A DNA stretch of 20,046 nucleotides from Helicobacteraceae bacterium (GTDB taxonomy: Bacteria; Campylobacterota; Campylobacteria; Campylobacterales; Helicobacteraceae), in contig JARHYY010000058.1 of NCBI GenBank assembly GCA_029258405.1, positions 1-20,046 on the forward strand. Reading direction: 5' to 3'. Positions 1 to 9,700 of the stretch are shown piece after piece; position 1 is the stretch's first letter; each line of letters opens with the position of its first letter. Below the pieces are notes generated by a model. The model was not told the DNA's origin. It saw nothing but the letters and a program-made list of their open reading frames with translations, and did not search any database. The translations under genes were made by a program, and so were the position numbers.

Positions 1-372
1 AGTAGAGTTCATTACATAATCAACACTAAATACTTTTACATTTAATGATGTAGTGATGAGTATAATAACTTGATATGCTTAGTTAAATCTATACATAAGT
101 TAATATATGCAACAAAACAAATACTATATTCATGATAAATCTAGAGTAAAGCAATTTAAAAGCTTAATTTATTAAGAGATAAGTATTTATCTTATTAGAT
201 AAATGAATATTACATATAACAAGCTATATGTGAAATGCTTATATGGTTTGGAGGAAGTTGGGGCAGTGTTAGGGGGGATGGTAAAAAAATGAATTAATAA
301 TATGTTCTTGATCTTATCATAGATAGGAGTACCATATAATAATTTAAGAGAAAAAGAGGATATAAATCTCTA

Positions 373-400
373 TAAAAAGATTCTCTATTTATCTCAATGT
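373..400 (+). repeat. Left copy of a 28-nt sequence repeated in inverted orientation
   Basis: This 28-nt sequence matches the reverse complement of 19692-19719 at 26 of 28 positions. The first 21 bases, T followed by AAAAAGATTCTCTATTTATC, are identical. In one frame both copies encode KDSLFI. It may be a fragment of a dispersed repeat or of a duplicated gene family. Confidence 0.7.
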
Positions 401-556
401 GTGAAATGAATGTTCAACGCGATAACGCAGGAAAACTTGGAAACAATATCCAAAAAGTAGTTGTTTGCTACTTTATGTGTGGAAACATATTTACAAGACA
501 ATAAGCCATACTGTGACTTAAAATCTTGAACCCTTGCATAATCATTAATAATGCTA

Positions 557-598
557 TTGAAATTTCTAAGGGCTAAACACTTTTTTGATAAATTTCAA
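557..598. repeat. Inverted repeat shortly downstream of the fusA stop
   Basis: Perfect 9-bp arms (TTGAAATTT at 557-565 and AAATTTCAA at 590-598) are separated by 24 nt and begin 15 nt beyond the fusA stop codon. The arms are nearly all A/T and no U-run follows on the minus strand, so this is at best a weak 3' end structure for the fusA transcript and not a classical terminator. Confidence 0.3.
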
Positions 599-613
599 AT
601 ACTAAATTATAAA

Positions 614-2695
614 TTAACCTTTTCGTTTTTCGGTAATTTCTTTGGCGATATTTCCCGGAACTTCTCCATAATGACTCATTTCCATGACATAAGTGCCTCT
701 TCCTTGTGTTGCTGAACGCAAGTCAGTAGAATACCCAAACATTTCTGCTAAAGGAACAAAAGCATTTATAATTTTAAGTCCAGATCTATCATCCATAGAA
801 TTAATTTGTCCTCTTCTGCGATTAATATCTCCTATAACATCGCCCATATAATCTTCAGGAACTTCTACTTCTACCTTCATGATAGGTTCAAGTAAAATTG
901 GATTCGCTTCTCTTGCTGCATCTTTAAAAGCCATTGAGCCTGCAATTTTAAATGCCATTTCACTAGAATCAACATCATGATAGCTTCCATCATATAATGT
1001 TACCTTACAATCTACAACAGGATAACCTGCTAAAACACCATTTTGCATTGCCTCTTTAATGCCCTTATCAACAGCTGGTATATATTCCTTAGGAATTACG
1101 CCACCACTAATCTCATTCACAAAAGCATATCCAGCACCAGCTTCTTGTGGTTCTAATTTAATGAACACATGCCCATATTGTCCTCTACCACCTGATTGCT
1201 TGGCATATTTACATTCTTTATTTACAGTGCCCCTAATAGTTTCTCTGAATGCTACTTGTGGTTGCCCTACTTCTGCCTCTACCTTGAATTCTCTTTTCAT
1301 TCTATCAACAATAATTTCTAAATGGAGTTCTCCCATTCCAGAAATAATTGTCTGACCACTTTCCTCATCGGTTTCTACTTTAAAACTTGGATCCTCTTCA
1401 GCCAATTTAGAAAGAGCAATACTCATCTTTTCTTGGTCTGCTTTTGTTTTTGGTTCCACAGCAATAGAAATAACAGGCTCTGGAAATTCCATTCTTTCTA
1501 ATATAACAGGATTTTTTTCAGAACAAAGCGTATCTCCTGTAAGGGTATCTTTGAGCCCAACAAAAGCACAAATTTCCCCTGCATAAATTTCTTTAATATC
1601 TTCACGGCGATTAGCATGCATTTTCAAAAGCCTGCCTACGCGTTCTTTTTTGCCTTTTGTTGAGTTATAGACATAGCTTCCACTCTCTAAAAAACCTCTA
1701 TATACACGCACAAAGGTAAGCTGCCCCACAAAAGGATCTGTCATGATTTTAAAAGCCAAGCCTGCAAATTCACCTTCATCAGAAGATTGTACGCTTATCT
1801 CTTTATTCTCATCTTTAGCATCTACGCCTTTAATATTGGCTACTTCTGTTGGTGCAGGCAAATAATCTACAACCGCATCAAGTAAGGTTTGTACACCTTT
1901 ATTCTTAAAAGACGAACCACAGAGCATAGGAATAATAGACATGCTATGGCAACCCATCTTAATGCCTTGCTTAATTTCAGATTCGCTTAATTCCTCTCCA
2001 GCAAGATATTTTTCTGTAAGTGCTTCATCTTGTTCAGCAGCAGCTTCAAGCATTTTTTCTCGATATTCTTCAGCTTTTTGTAAAAATTCTTGGGGGATAT
2101 CTTCAATATCATATTTTGCTCCCATGGTTTCATCATTCCATACAATGGCTTTCATTCTAATAAGGTCAATTACTCCCTTAAAACTATCTTCAGCACCTAT
2201 AGGAATAACAATAGGCACAGGGTTAGCCTTAAGTCTATCTCTAATCTGTGATTCTACGCTATAAAAATTCGCCCCTATTCTATCCATCTTATTTACAAAA
2301 ACCATTCGTGGAACGCCATATTTGTTTGCTTGCCTCCAGACTGTCTCACTTTGTGGTTGCACACCACCAACAGAACAGAAAACCGCAACTGCCCCATCTA
2401 AAACGCGCATGGAGCGTTCAACTTCAATAGTGAAATCCACATGCCCCGGAGTATCTATAATATTTATCTGATGTTCATTCCAGAAACAAGTAGTGGCAGC
2501 AGAAGTAATGGTAATTCCTCTTTCTTTTTCTTGTTCCATCCAATCCATTGTTGCTGCACCATCATGCACTTCACCAATTTTATGACTTACTCCTGTATAA
2601 AATAAAATCCGTTCTGTTGTTGTAGTTTTACCTGCATCAATATGTGCAGCAATACCAATATTCCTAATTTTATGCAAAGGCATTTTTCTTGACAT
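614..2695 (-). CDS. fusA: Elongation factor G
   Basis: EF-G is the cytosolic translational GTPase that drives tRNA and mRNA translocation on the ribosome and, with RRF, recycles ribosomes. The 693-residue length is normal for the family. The GTPase motifs are all present: P-loop AHIDAGKT at residues 17-24, switch region with RGITI near 59-63, DTPGH at 81-85 and NKMD at 135-138. Domains II to V follow, including the region ending in RSATQGRG near the C terminus. The ATG at 2695 gives the expected N terminus (MSRKMPLHKIRNIGIAAHID). It is the last gene of the minus-strand block, 29 bp after rpsG, matching the str-operon order rpsL-rpsG-fusA. tuf is not next to it but lies about 13 kb upstream after a tRNA cluster. 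Confidence 0.98.
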   Translation of the reverse strand: MSRKMPLHKIRNIGIAAHIDAGKTTTTERILFYTGVSHKIGEVHDGAATMDWMEQEKERGITITSAATTCFWNEHQINIIDTPGHVDFTIEVERSMRVLDGAVAVFCSVGGVQPQSETVWRQANKYGVPRMVFVNKMDRIGANFYSVESQIRDRLKANPVPIVIPIGAEDSFKGVIDLIRMKAIVWNDETMGAKYDIEDIPQEFLQKAEEYREKMLEAAAEQDEALTEKYLAGEELSESEIKQGIKMGCHSMSIIPMLCGSSFKNKGVQTLLDAVVDYLPAPTEVANIKGVDAKDENKEISVQSSDEGEFAGLAFKIMTDPFVGQLTFVRVYRGFLESGSYVYNSTKGKKERVGRLLKMHANRREDIKEIYAGEICAFVGLKDTLTGDTLCSEKNPVILERMEFPEPVISIAVEPKTKADQEKMSIALSKLAEEDPSFKVETDEESGQTIISGMGELHLEIIVDRMKREFKVEAEVGQPQVAFRETIRGTVNKECKYAKQSGGRGQYGHVFIKLEPQEAGAGYAFVNEISGGVIPKEYIPAVDKGIKEAMQNGVLAGYPVVDCKVTLYDGSYHDVDSSEMAFKIAGSMAFKDAAREANPILLEPIMKVEVEVPEDYMGDVIGDINRRRGQINSMDDRSGLKIINAFVPLAEMFGYSTDLRSATQGRGTYVMEMSHYGEVPGNIAKEITEKRKG

Positions 2696-2724
2696 TATTT
2701 TATTTCCTTAAGCAATAAATTCAA

Positions 2725-3192
2725 TTACCAACGATAATGTGCAAATGCTTTATTAGCTTCTGCCATTTTATGGACATCTTCTTTTTTCTTAAAAGCGGCT
2801 CCACGGTCATTCACCGCGTCAATAAGCTCATTAGCCAACCGTTCAACCATTGTTCTTTCATTGCGTTTTCTCGCAGCTTCTAATATCCATCGGATAGAAA
2901 GAGATTGCTGCCTTATGCTACGCACTTCCACGGGTACTTGATAGGTTGCACCGCCTACCCTTCTGCTGCGAACTTCAACAAGAGGGCGAACTTTTTCAAG
3001 AGCTTTTTCAAAAACTTCAATACCCTTTTCTTGTGTTTTCTCTTCTATTTTATTAAATGCTCCATAAATAATCTTTTCCGCAATACTTCTCTTGCCATCA
3101 AACATCATTTTATTGATAAATTTACTCACTACCTTATTACCATAGATAGGATCACCTAAGGTTTCCCTTATTGGGGCTCTTCGTCTTCTCAT
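2725..3192 (-). CDS. rpsG: 30S ribosomal protein S7
   Basis: S7 is a primary 16S rRNA-binding protein that nucleates assembly of the 30S head and lies near the E site and mRNA exit. The 155-residue protein has the basic N-terminal tail (MRRRRAPIRE) and the family stretches VEVRSRRVGGATYQVPVEV and the C-terminal AFAHYRW ending. It starts with ATG and sits 24 bp downstream of rpsL and 29 bp upstream of fusA. In E. coli, S7 represses its own operon by binding the rpsL-rpsG spacer. Here that spacer is only 24 nt, too short to hold the E. coli-type operator, so any feedback must use another site. Confidence 0.98.
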   Translation of the reverse strand: MRRRRAPIRETLGDPIYGNKVVSKFINKMMFDGKRSIAEKIIYGAFNKIEEKTQEKGIEVFEKALEKVRPLVEVRSRRVGGATYQVPVEVRSIRQQSLSIRWILEAARKRNERTMVERLANELIDAVNDRGAAFKKKEDVHKMAEANKAFAHYRW

Positions 3193-3216
3193 TCTTATTC
3201 CTTGCTATTTATTTGG

Positions 3217-3597
3217 CTATTTATTTGCTTTTGCTTTTTTAGCACCATATTTACTTCGAGAAACTGTCCTTTTAGCAACGCCCGCTGTGTCTAATGCACC
3301 TCTGATAATATGATACTTTACACCGGGCAAATCTTTTACCCTACCACCTCGTATAAGAACAATGGAATGTTCTTGCAAGTTATGCCCTTCTCCGGGTATA
3401 TAGCTAATCACTTCAAAACCGCTAGTAAGTCGCACCTTTGCCACTTTTCTTAAAGCTGAATTTGGTTTTTTAGGGGTAGTGGTATAAACCCTTGTGCATA
3501 CGCCTCTTCTTTGAGGGCATTCAACTAAGGCTGGCGATTTAGATTTTTTAATCGCTTGTTTTCTCTCTTTGCGAATCAACTGATTTATAGTTGGCAC
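3217..3597 (-). CDS. rpsL: 30S ribosomal protein S12, GTG start
   Basis: S12 sits at the decoding centre of the 30S subunit and helps control accuracy. The 126-residue protein carries the conserved core TTPKKPNSALRKV and GGRVKDLPGVKYH. Lys43 and Lys88 (Lys42 and Lys87 without the initiator Met), the usual streptomycin-resistance positions, are wild type. Asp89, next to Lys88, is the residue methylthiolated in other bacteria. The start codon is GTG at 3597-3595, preceded by AGAAGGA seven nt upstream, which supports this start. The gene opens the rpsL-rpsG-fusA group 113 bp after rpoBC, a gap that contains a hairpin and a candidate promoter. Confidence 0.97.
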   Translation of the reverse strand: MPTINQLIRKERKQAIKKSKSPALVECPQRRGVCTRVYTTTPKKPNSALRKVAKVRLTSGFEVISYIPGEGHNLQEHSIVLIRGGRVKDLPGVKYHIIRGALDTAGVAKRTVSRSKYGAKKAKANK

Positions 3598-3649
3598 TTT
3601 TCTGTCCTTCTTTATAATATTTATTAATTTAAAACAAAATATATCTAAT

Positions 3650-3658
3650 ATTCTACCA
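3650..3658 (-). promoter_or_regulatory. Candidate extended -10 promoter before rpsL
   Basis: Read on the minus strand this is TGGTAGAAT, an extended -10 element (TG-n-TAnAAT), about 50 bp before the GTG start of rpsL. I see no good -35 box at normal spacing, which is common for housekeeping promoters in Helicobacter. It could give rpsL-rpsG-fusA expression independent of rpoBC. This is inference from motif and position only. Confidence 0.4.
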
Positions 3659-3679
3659 TTTTTTAACTTTTCTCATACT

Positions 3680-3705
3680 TAATAATCTTACTTTAAAGAT
3701 TATTA
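3680..3705 (-). other. AT-rich hairpin just after rpoBC
   Basis: Perfect 10-bp arms (TAATAATCTT and AAGATTATTA) with a 6-nt loop lie 5 nt beyond the rpoBC stop codon. No U-run follows on the minus strand. The position suggests a weak 3' structure, such as an RNA processing or partial termination site, separating rpoBC from the rpsL group. Confidence 0.4.
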
Positions 3706-3710
3706 TATAT

Positions 3711-6700
3711 TTAATTCTTTTTAATGCGCATTTTTTTATTTCTATGTATTCCTGTTCCAACAGGGATCATATGCCCTAACACCACATTTTCTTTTAGATC
3801 TTCTAAGTAATCTATTTTGCCTGTAATACTTGCCTCTGTTAAAACCTTTGTTGTTTCTTGAAAGGAGGCTGCAGAGATAATTGAATCACTACTTAGAGCT
3901 GTACGCGTAATCCCAAGCAATACAGGTTCTGCAATAGCTGGTTCTCCACCCATACGCAAAATTTTTTCATTTTCTTCCCTAAAATGTCTCTTGCTCACTA
4001 AATCACCCTCAATAAACTTTGTGTTACCACTATCAATGATTCTTACCTGTCGTAACATTTGAGAAACGATAATTTCAATATGCTTATCAGCAATATTTAC
4101 GCCCTGCCGCCTATAAACTTGCTGTACTTCACTAACAATATATTTATGTAACTCTTTTTCTCCAGAAATTCTCAAAATATCATGACTAGATACCAAACCA
4201 TCAGTAATTGCTTCACCAGAATGCACAAATTCGCCCTCATGAACTAGGATTCGCTTCCCTTTATCAACAATATATTCAGCTATCCTTCCATCTTCTGCTG
4301 TAATAAAAATCTTCTCTTTGCCTCTTATGAGTTTCCCAAAACTCACTGTACCATCAATTTCTGCTAAAATAGCTTGATCTTTTGGTTGTTTTCGTGTTTC
4401 AAAAAGCTCGATAACACGAGGGAGACCGCCTGTAATATCTTTAGATTTAACAACAGCTTTAGGAGTTTTTGCTAGCACATCAGCAACCCCAACTTCTTTA
4501 TCATCTTGAACATGGATAGCTGTTTGAGGACCAAGTGCATAGCGCACTATCTCACCTTTAGGTGAAGTAACCACTATGGCTGGCTTCATGCCAACAGGTA
4601 TATAATCATTAACTACATATCTACTTTCCCCTGTAAGTTCATCGGTTTGTTCTGTTACTGTAGTTACATTAATATCTTCAAAAGTAACGCGACCATCTGT
4701 TTCTGTAATAATTGGATTAGAATAGGGATCCCATTCAGCAATAATTTTTTGCTCTCTATTTTTTGGTGAAGCAATAATGGTATCTTCTGTAACGCTGCTA
4801 TTATCATCAACTTCAATAATTGAATCTCTTGCAATATAATGCCTTATAGCCTCTCTGTTGTTTTGATCAGCGATCACAGCAAACAAACCTTTTTCTAATA
4901 CTTCTTCGCCTTTTTTTAATTCACGAAAAGGTTCTAAATTATCACCCTTAAGGAGATAATATTTAATAACACCTTTTTGCTTTGCATAAATGATTTGCGG
5001 AACAGGTGCATTATCCTCAACTTTTAGCTCGCTTGCATAGGGAATGCGATGAGGAATATTCCACCCATCTTTAATAACATCAACAATACTTCCATCAGCA
5101 TGCACTTTTGTATTACTTGCATAAGGGATATATAATTTGCCTTCAATTCTTCCTGTTACACCAGCAAGGTCATTTGGTTTTGCGATATCATTTTTTCTTA
5201 AGGTGTAAGAAACCTTTTCTGCTCCTTGTATGCTAATAATAACCTCATCATGCACAGTTTCAACACTCAATATCCCATCAAATGGAGCTTTAATTTTTGG
5301 CTCTAAGAGCAAAATAGCGGCATTACGGCGATTAGCAACAACCATTTTGCCTTCCTTATTGCTGTATGTTTTAATATTATAATAACGAATAAAACCTTCT
5401 TTTTCAGCAATCACTTCTTTTTCTTCTGTACTTCTGCTTGCTGTTCCGCCCACATGAAATGTTCGCAATGTAAGCTGTGTGCCCGGCTCCCCAATAGATT
5501 GAGCCGCAATTACCCCTACTGCCTCACCTGGATTTGTAGGGCGTCCTTCCCCAAGGTTCAAGCCATAGCATTTTGCACAAACACCTTTTTCTGCCTTGCA
5601 AGTTACAGGAGTGCGGATGGTAACAGATTTCACATTTGCTTCCTTGACAAGCTTTGCTGTTTCCTCATCAATTAATGTACCCTCACTAATAAGCACTTCA
5701 CCACTTATAGGATCAATTACATCTTCAGCAACCACTCGCCCAAAAATGCGCTCTTCAAGAGGCTCTATCAACTCGCGACCAATAGCAATATCTGTAATTT
5801 CAACACCTTCATGTGTCCCACAGTCTTCAACAACTACTTTAACATTTTGACTTACATCAATAAGCTTTCTTGTAAGATAGCCAGCATTTGCTGTTTTTAA
5901 GGCAGTATCAGCAAGCCCTTTCCTTGCACCATGTGTTGAAATAAAATATTCTAAAACATTCAAGCCCTCTTTAAAATTAGAAATAATAGGGGTTTCAATA
6001 ATAGTCCCATCTGGTTTAGTCATAAGCCCACGCATCGCTGAAAGCTGTCTAATTTGTGCAGCACTCCCCCTAGCTCCAGAATCAGCCATCATGTATATAG
6101 AATTAAACCCACCTTTGTCTTCTTCTACAAGTTTCATCATTTCAGAACCTAATTTATTGCTAGCATTTGTCCAAGTATCAATAATGCGATTATATCGCTC
6201 TTGATTAGTGGTTAGCCCTTGTATAAATTCAGTTTGAATCTTTTTAATCTCTTTTTTTGCATTGCCAATTGTTATTTCTTTGCTTTCTGGGACTAAAATA
6301 TCACCCGCTGAAATAGATATCCCAGCCATTGTTGCATATCTAAAGCCTAAATCTTTAAGATGATCAAGAAAAGTAGCGGCTATGCCTAACCCGCCCTCTT
6401 TATACACATGATCAATGAGATTGGCTATATCTTTTTTCTTCAAGACTCTATTCCATAAATATGCTGGCACAAAACTTGGCAAAATAGAATGTATAATTAA
6501 TCGCCCTACAGTTGTTTCAATAACACGATTTTCAACAACAGTTCTTGCACGGCTATTAATATCCACAGCCTTAAATTCAAGAGCCATCATAACTTCTTTA
6601 ATATTATTAAAAAGCTTATTTTCACCCTTAGAATTTTTTCGTTCAAGAGAAAGGTAATAAAGCCCCAAAACCATATCTTGGCTAGGGACTGTAACGGCTT

Positions 6701-9700
6701 TTCCGCTAGCAGGAAGAAGAATATTCATCGAACTAAGCATTAAGAGCTTACATTCTGTAATTGCCTCCTGACTTAATGGTATATGTACCGCCATTTGATC
6801 ACCATCAAAATCAGCATTAAATGCAGAGCAAACTAAAGGATGCAATTGAATAGCTTTTCCATCAATAAGCTTGGGGTGAAAAGCTTGTATAGATTGCTTG
6901 TGCAATGTAGGTGCTCTATTGAGTAATATGGGGTAGCCATCAACAATTTCCTGCAAGCAGCTCCATACTTCATTGCTTCTTTGCTCAATAAGTTTTTTAG
7001 CTTGCTTAAGTGTAGTGGCATATCCCTTTTCTTCAAGCTTCGCAAGAATATGAGGCTTGAATAATTCTAAAGCCATATTTTTAGGCAGCCCACATTGATC
7101 CATTCTTAAATTTGGACCAACAACAATAACACTTCTTCCTGAAAAATCCACTCGTTTTCCAAGTAAATTTTGCCTAAATCTTCCCTGCTTGCCCTTAATG
7201 ATTTCAGATAAAGACTTTAATGGTCTTTTATTTGCCCCTTTAACAGCGTTAGCGTTTCTCCCATTGTCAAAAAGTGCATCTACAGATTCTTGAAGCATTC
7301 TTTTTTCATTGCGAACAATAATATCTGGTGCATCAAGCTCAATAAGTCTTTTTAACCTCTGGTTTCTATTAATAACACGGCGGTAGAGATCATTTACATC
7401 ACTCACGGCAAATTTTCCACCATCAAGTGCTACTAAAGGACGTAATTCGGGCGGGAGAACGGGCAAGGCAGTTAATATCATCCATTCAGGTTTATTGCCA
7501 GAATTTACAAAACTTTCCACTACTTTCAATCGCTTTACAAGTGCTTTTTTCTTGGCTTCAGAAGTAACCGCTTTGATTTCTGCACGCAAATTATGCAACA
7601 AATCTATAAGATCAAGCTGCGAGAGCAGCTCTTTTATAGCTTCTCCACCCATTTGTGCCACAAAGCCTGTTTCCTCAAAGCGACGATTAATGCTTTGAAA
7701 TTGCTCTTCATTTAAAACATCATATCGAGCAATAGGTTTTGTGCTTTCATTATCATAATAGGCTTCACCGGGACTAAGTACAACATAGGCTTCATAATAA
7801 AGCACTCTTTCTAAATCTTTCATCTTAATACCAAGTAATGTACCAATCCTACTAGGCAAGGAATTAACATACCAAATATGTGCCACAGGGGTAACTAACT
7901 CAATATGCCCCATACGACTACGGCGAATTTTGGAGCTTGTAACTTCAACACCACATTTTTCACAAATAACTCCGCGATAACGCATTTTTTTATATTTACC
8001 ACAAAGGCATTCATAATCACGAACAGGTCCAAATATCTTTGCACAAAATAAACCATCTCGCTCTGGTTTTAATGTGCGATAGTTAATAGTCTCTGGCTTT
8101 TTTACTTCACCATTGCTCCAATCACGAATAACTTCGGGGCTTGCTAGCTTAAGTTGAAAAGCATTAAAATCAGCCGGTCTCTTTTCCTCATTTAATGATA
8201 ATAACTGTAAATCACCATCTTTTTGTTCATAAACAGCAACATCTAATGCTAAAGATTGAAGCTCTTTAGTAAGTACATAAAATGTTTCTGGTATCTCTGA
8301 TTCTTTAACAGGCTCACCTTTAGTAATGGCTTTGTAGGCTTTTACTCGTCCTTCTGTGTCATCTGATTTGACTGTAAGCATTTCTCTTAAAGTGTGAGCT
8401 GCACCATAAGCTTCTAATGCCCAAACCTCCATTTCTCCAAACCTCTGCCCACCAAAGAGTGCTTTTCCACCAACTGGTTGTTGTGTAACAAGGCTATATG
8501 GTCCAGTGCTCCTAGCATGCACTTTTTCATCAACAAGATGATGCAATTTAAGCATATACATATAACCAACATTTACTCTTTCTTGCATCTTTTCGCCTGT
8601 TCGCCCATCATATAATTCTGTTTTGCCATCAGAATCTATTTTTGCCATCTCAAAAAGTTTTTCAAAATCTTTATGATTTACACCTTCAAACACTGGCGTA
8701 GCAAATTTCACGCCTTTTCTCCAATCTCTAGCATATTCAAGTAGATCTTCATCACTTAAAGAATTAATAAAATCAGGAACATTTTCCATTTGAGAGGTTT
8801 GAGCAATTTCAATCATTTTTTCTTTAAGCATTTTTAGCCATTCATCTTTTTTCTCAATAAAAATATCATCGATTTGTTTGCCTAATCTTTTGCCTACCAA
8901 CCCCAAATGTACCTCTAATATTTGCCCGATATTCATACGACTAGGCACCCCAAGAGGATTAAGTACAATTTCTATTGATTCGCCATCTTTTGTATAGGGC
9001 ATATCCATTTCAGGAACAATATTAGATACAATCCCTTTGTTCCCATGTCGTCCAGCCATCTTATCGCCCACTTTTAGCTTTCTTTTTGTGGCAACATATA
9101 TCTTTATAAGTTTTACAACGCCACTGGGCAGAATATCATCTTTTTCTAAGATAGAAAGTTTTTCTTCGTGCTCCTCGCTAAGATATTTTTTTTGCTCTAA
9201 AAAGTTATTTTTAATCTGTTCATAAATTTCTTGAAATTCCTTAGAATACGCTTTAGCAAGATTAATCATGGCAAAGCGATTCACGGTAAGTAAATCTTCT
9301 TTAGGAATAATATCCCCTTTTTTGAATGACTTTCCATTAACTTCTATATCAGCTCTTAAAGTCTCTTTTGAAAGTATAAAGGTAAGGCGAAGCAATTCTT
9401 CTCTCTCAAGCATCATAAGTTTATCATGATGCTCAAAATCCAAGCGTGCTTTTTCTTCTTCATAGGCAGCCAATGCTCTTTGATCTTTATCGTAACCTTT
9501 CTTTGTAAATATTTTCACATTTACTACAGTGCCCTCTAAACTCGGTGGACAGTAAAGAGATTTATTAACTACATGCCCGGCCTTTTCGCCAAAAATAGCA
9601 CGAAGCAATCGCTCTTCTGGTGTTGGTTTTACTTCTCCTTTTGGAGAAACTTTGCCTACAAGTATCATTCCCGATTTCACATAAGTACCCACTTTGACAA

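Larger units (their letters stand above)
1..613. other. AT-rich gene-free stretch downstream of fusA
   Basis: This stretch holds no intact gene that I can support. It is AT-rich with many stops in all frames. A short frame at 220-297 on the plus strand is Gly-rich near its end (it contains WFGGSWGSVRGDGKK) and includes a run of six G and a run of seven A. A 32-codon frame at 406-504 has no ribosome binding site. Both look like debris rather than genes. The 28-nt sequence at 373-400 recurs inverted near the other end of the window. I infer degraded coding sequence or ordinary intergenic DNA. Confidence 0.6.

Noticed and set aside
406..504. 32-codon plus-strand frame starting ATG
   Set aside because: No ribosome binding site, no recognisable motif, and it is in a region rich in stops. 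I kept it only as part of a possible remnant.
1059..1355. Plus-strand open frame inside fusA
   Set aside because: It is antisense to a highly conserved gene, has no family resemblance and no credible ribosome binding site. The same applies to the other plus-strand frames inside rpoBC, rplL, rplA and tuf.
6833..7045. Minus-strand 70-codon frame inside rpoBC
   Set aside because: It lies in a different frame over the conserved catalytic region of beta-prime, so it is a shadow of that gene.
8130..8230. Separate rpoC start inside the fused frame
   Set aside because: The frame is continuous through the junction and I saw no ribosome binding site with a start codon at the beta-prime N terminus. 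The fusion is established in this group.
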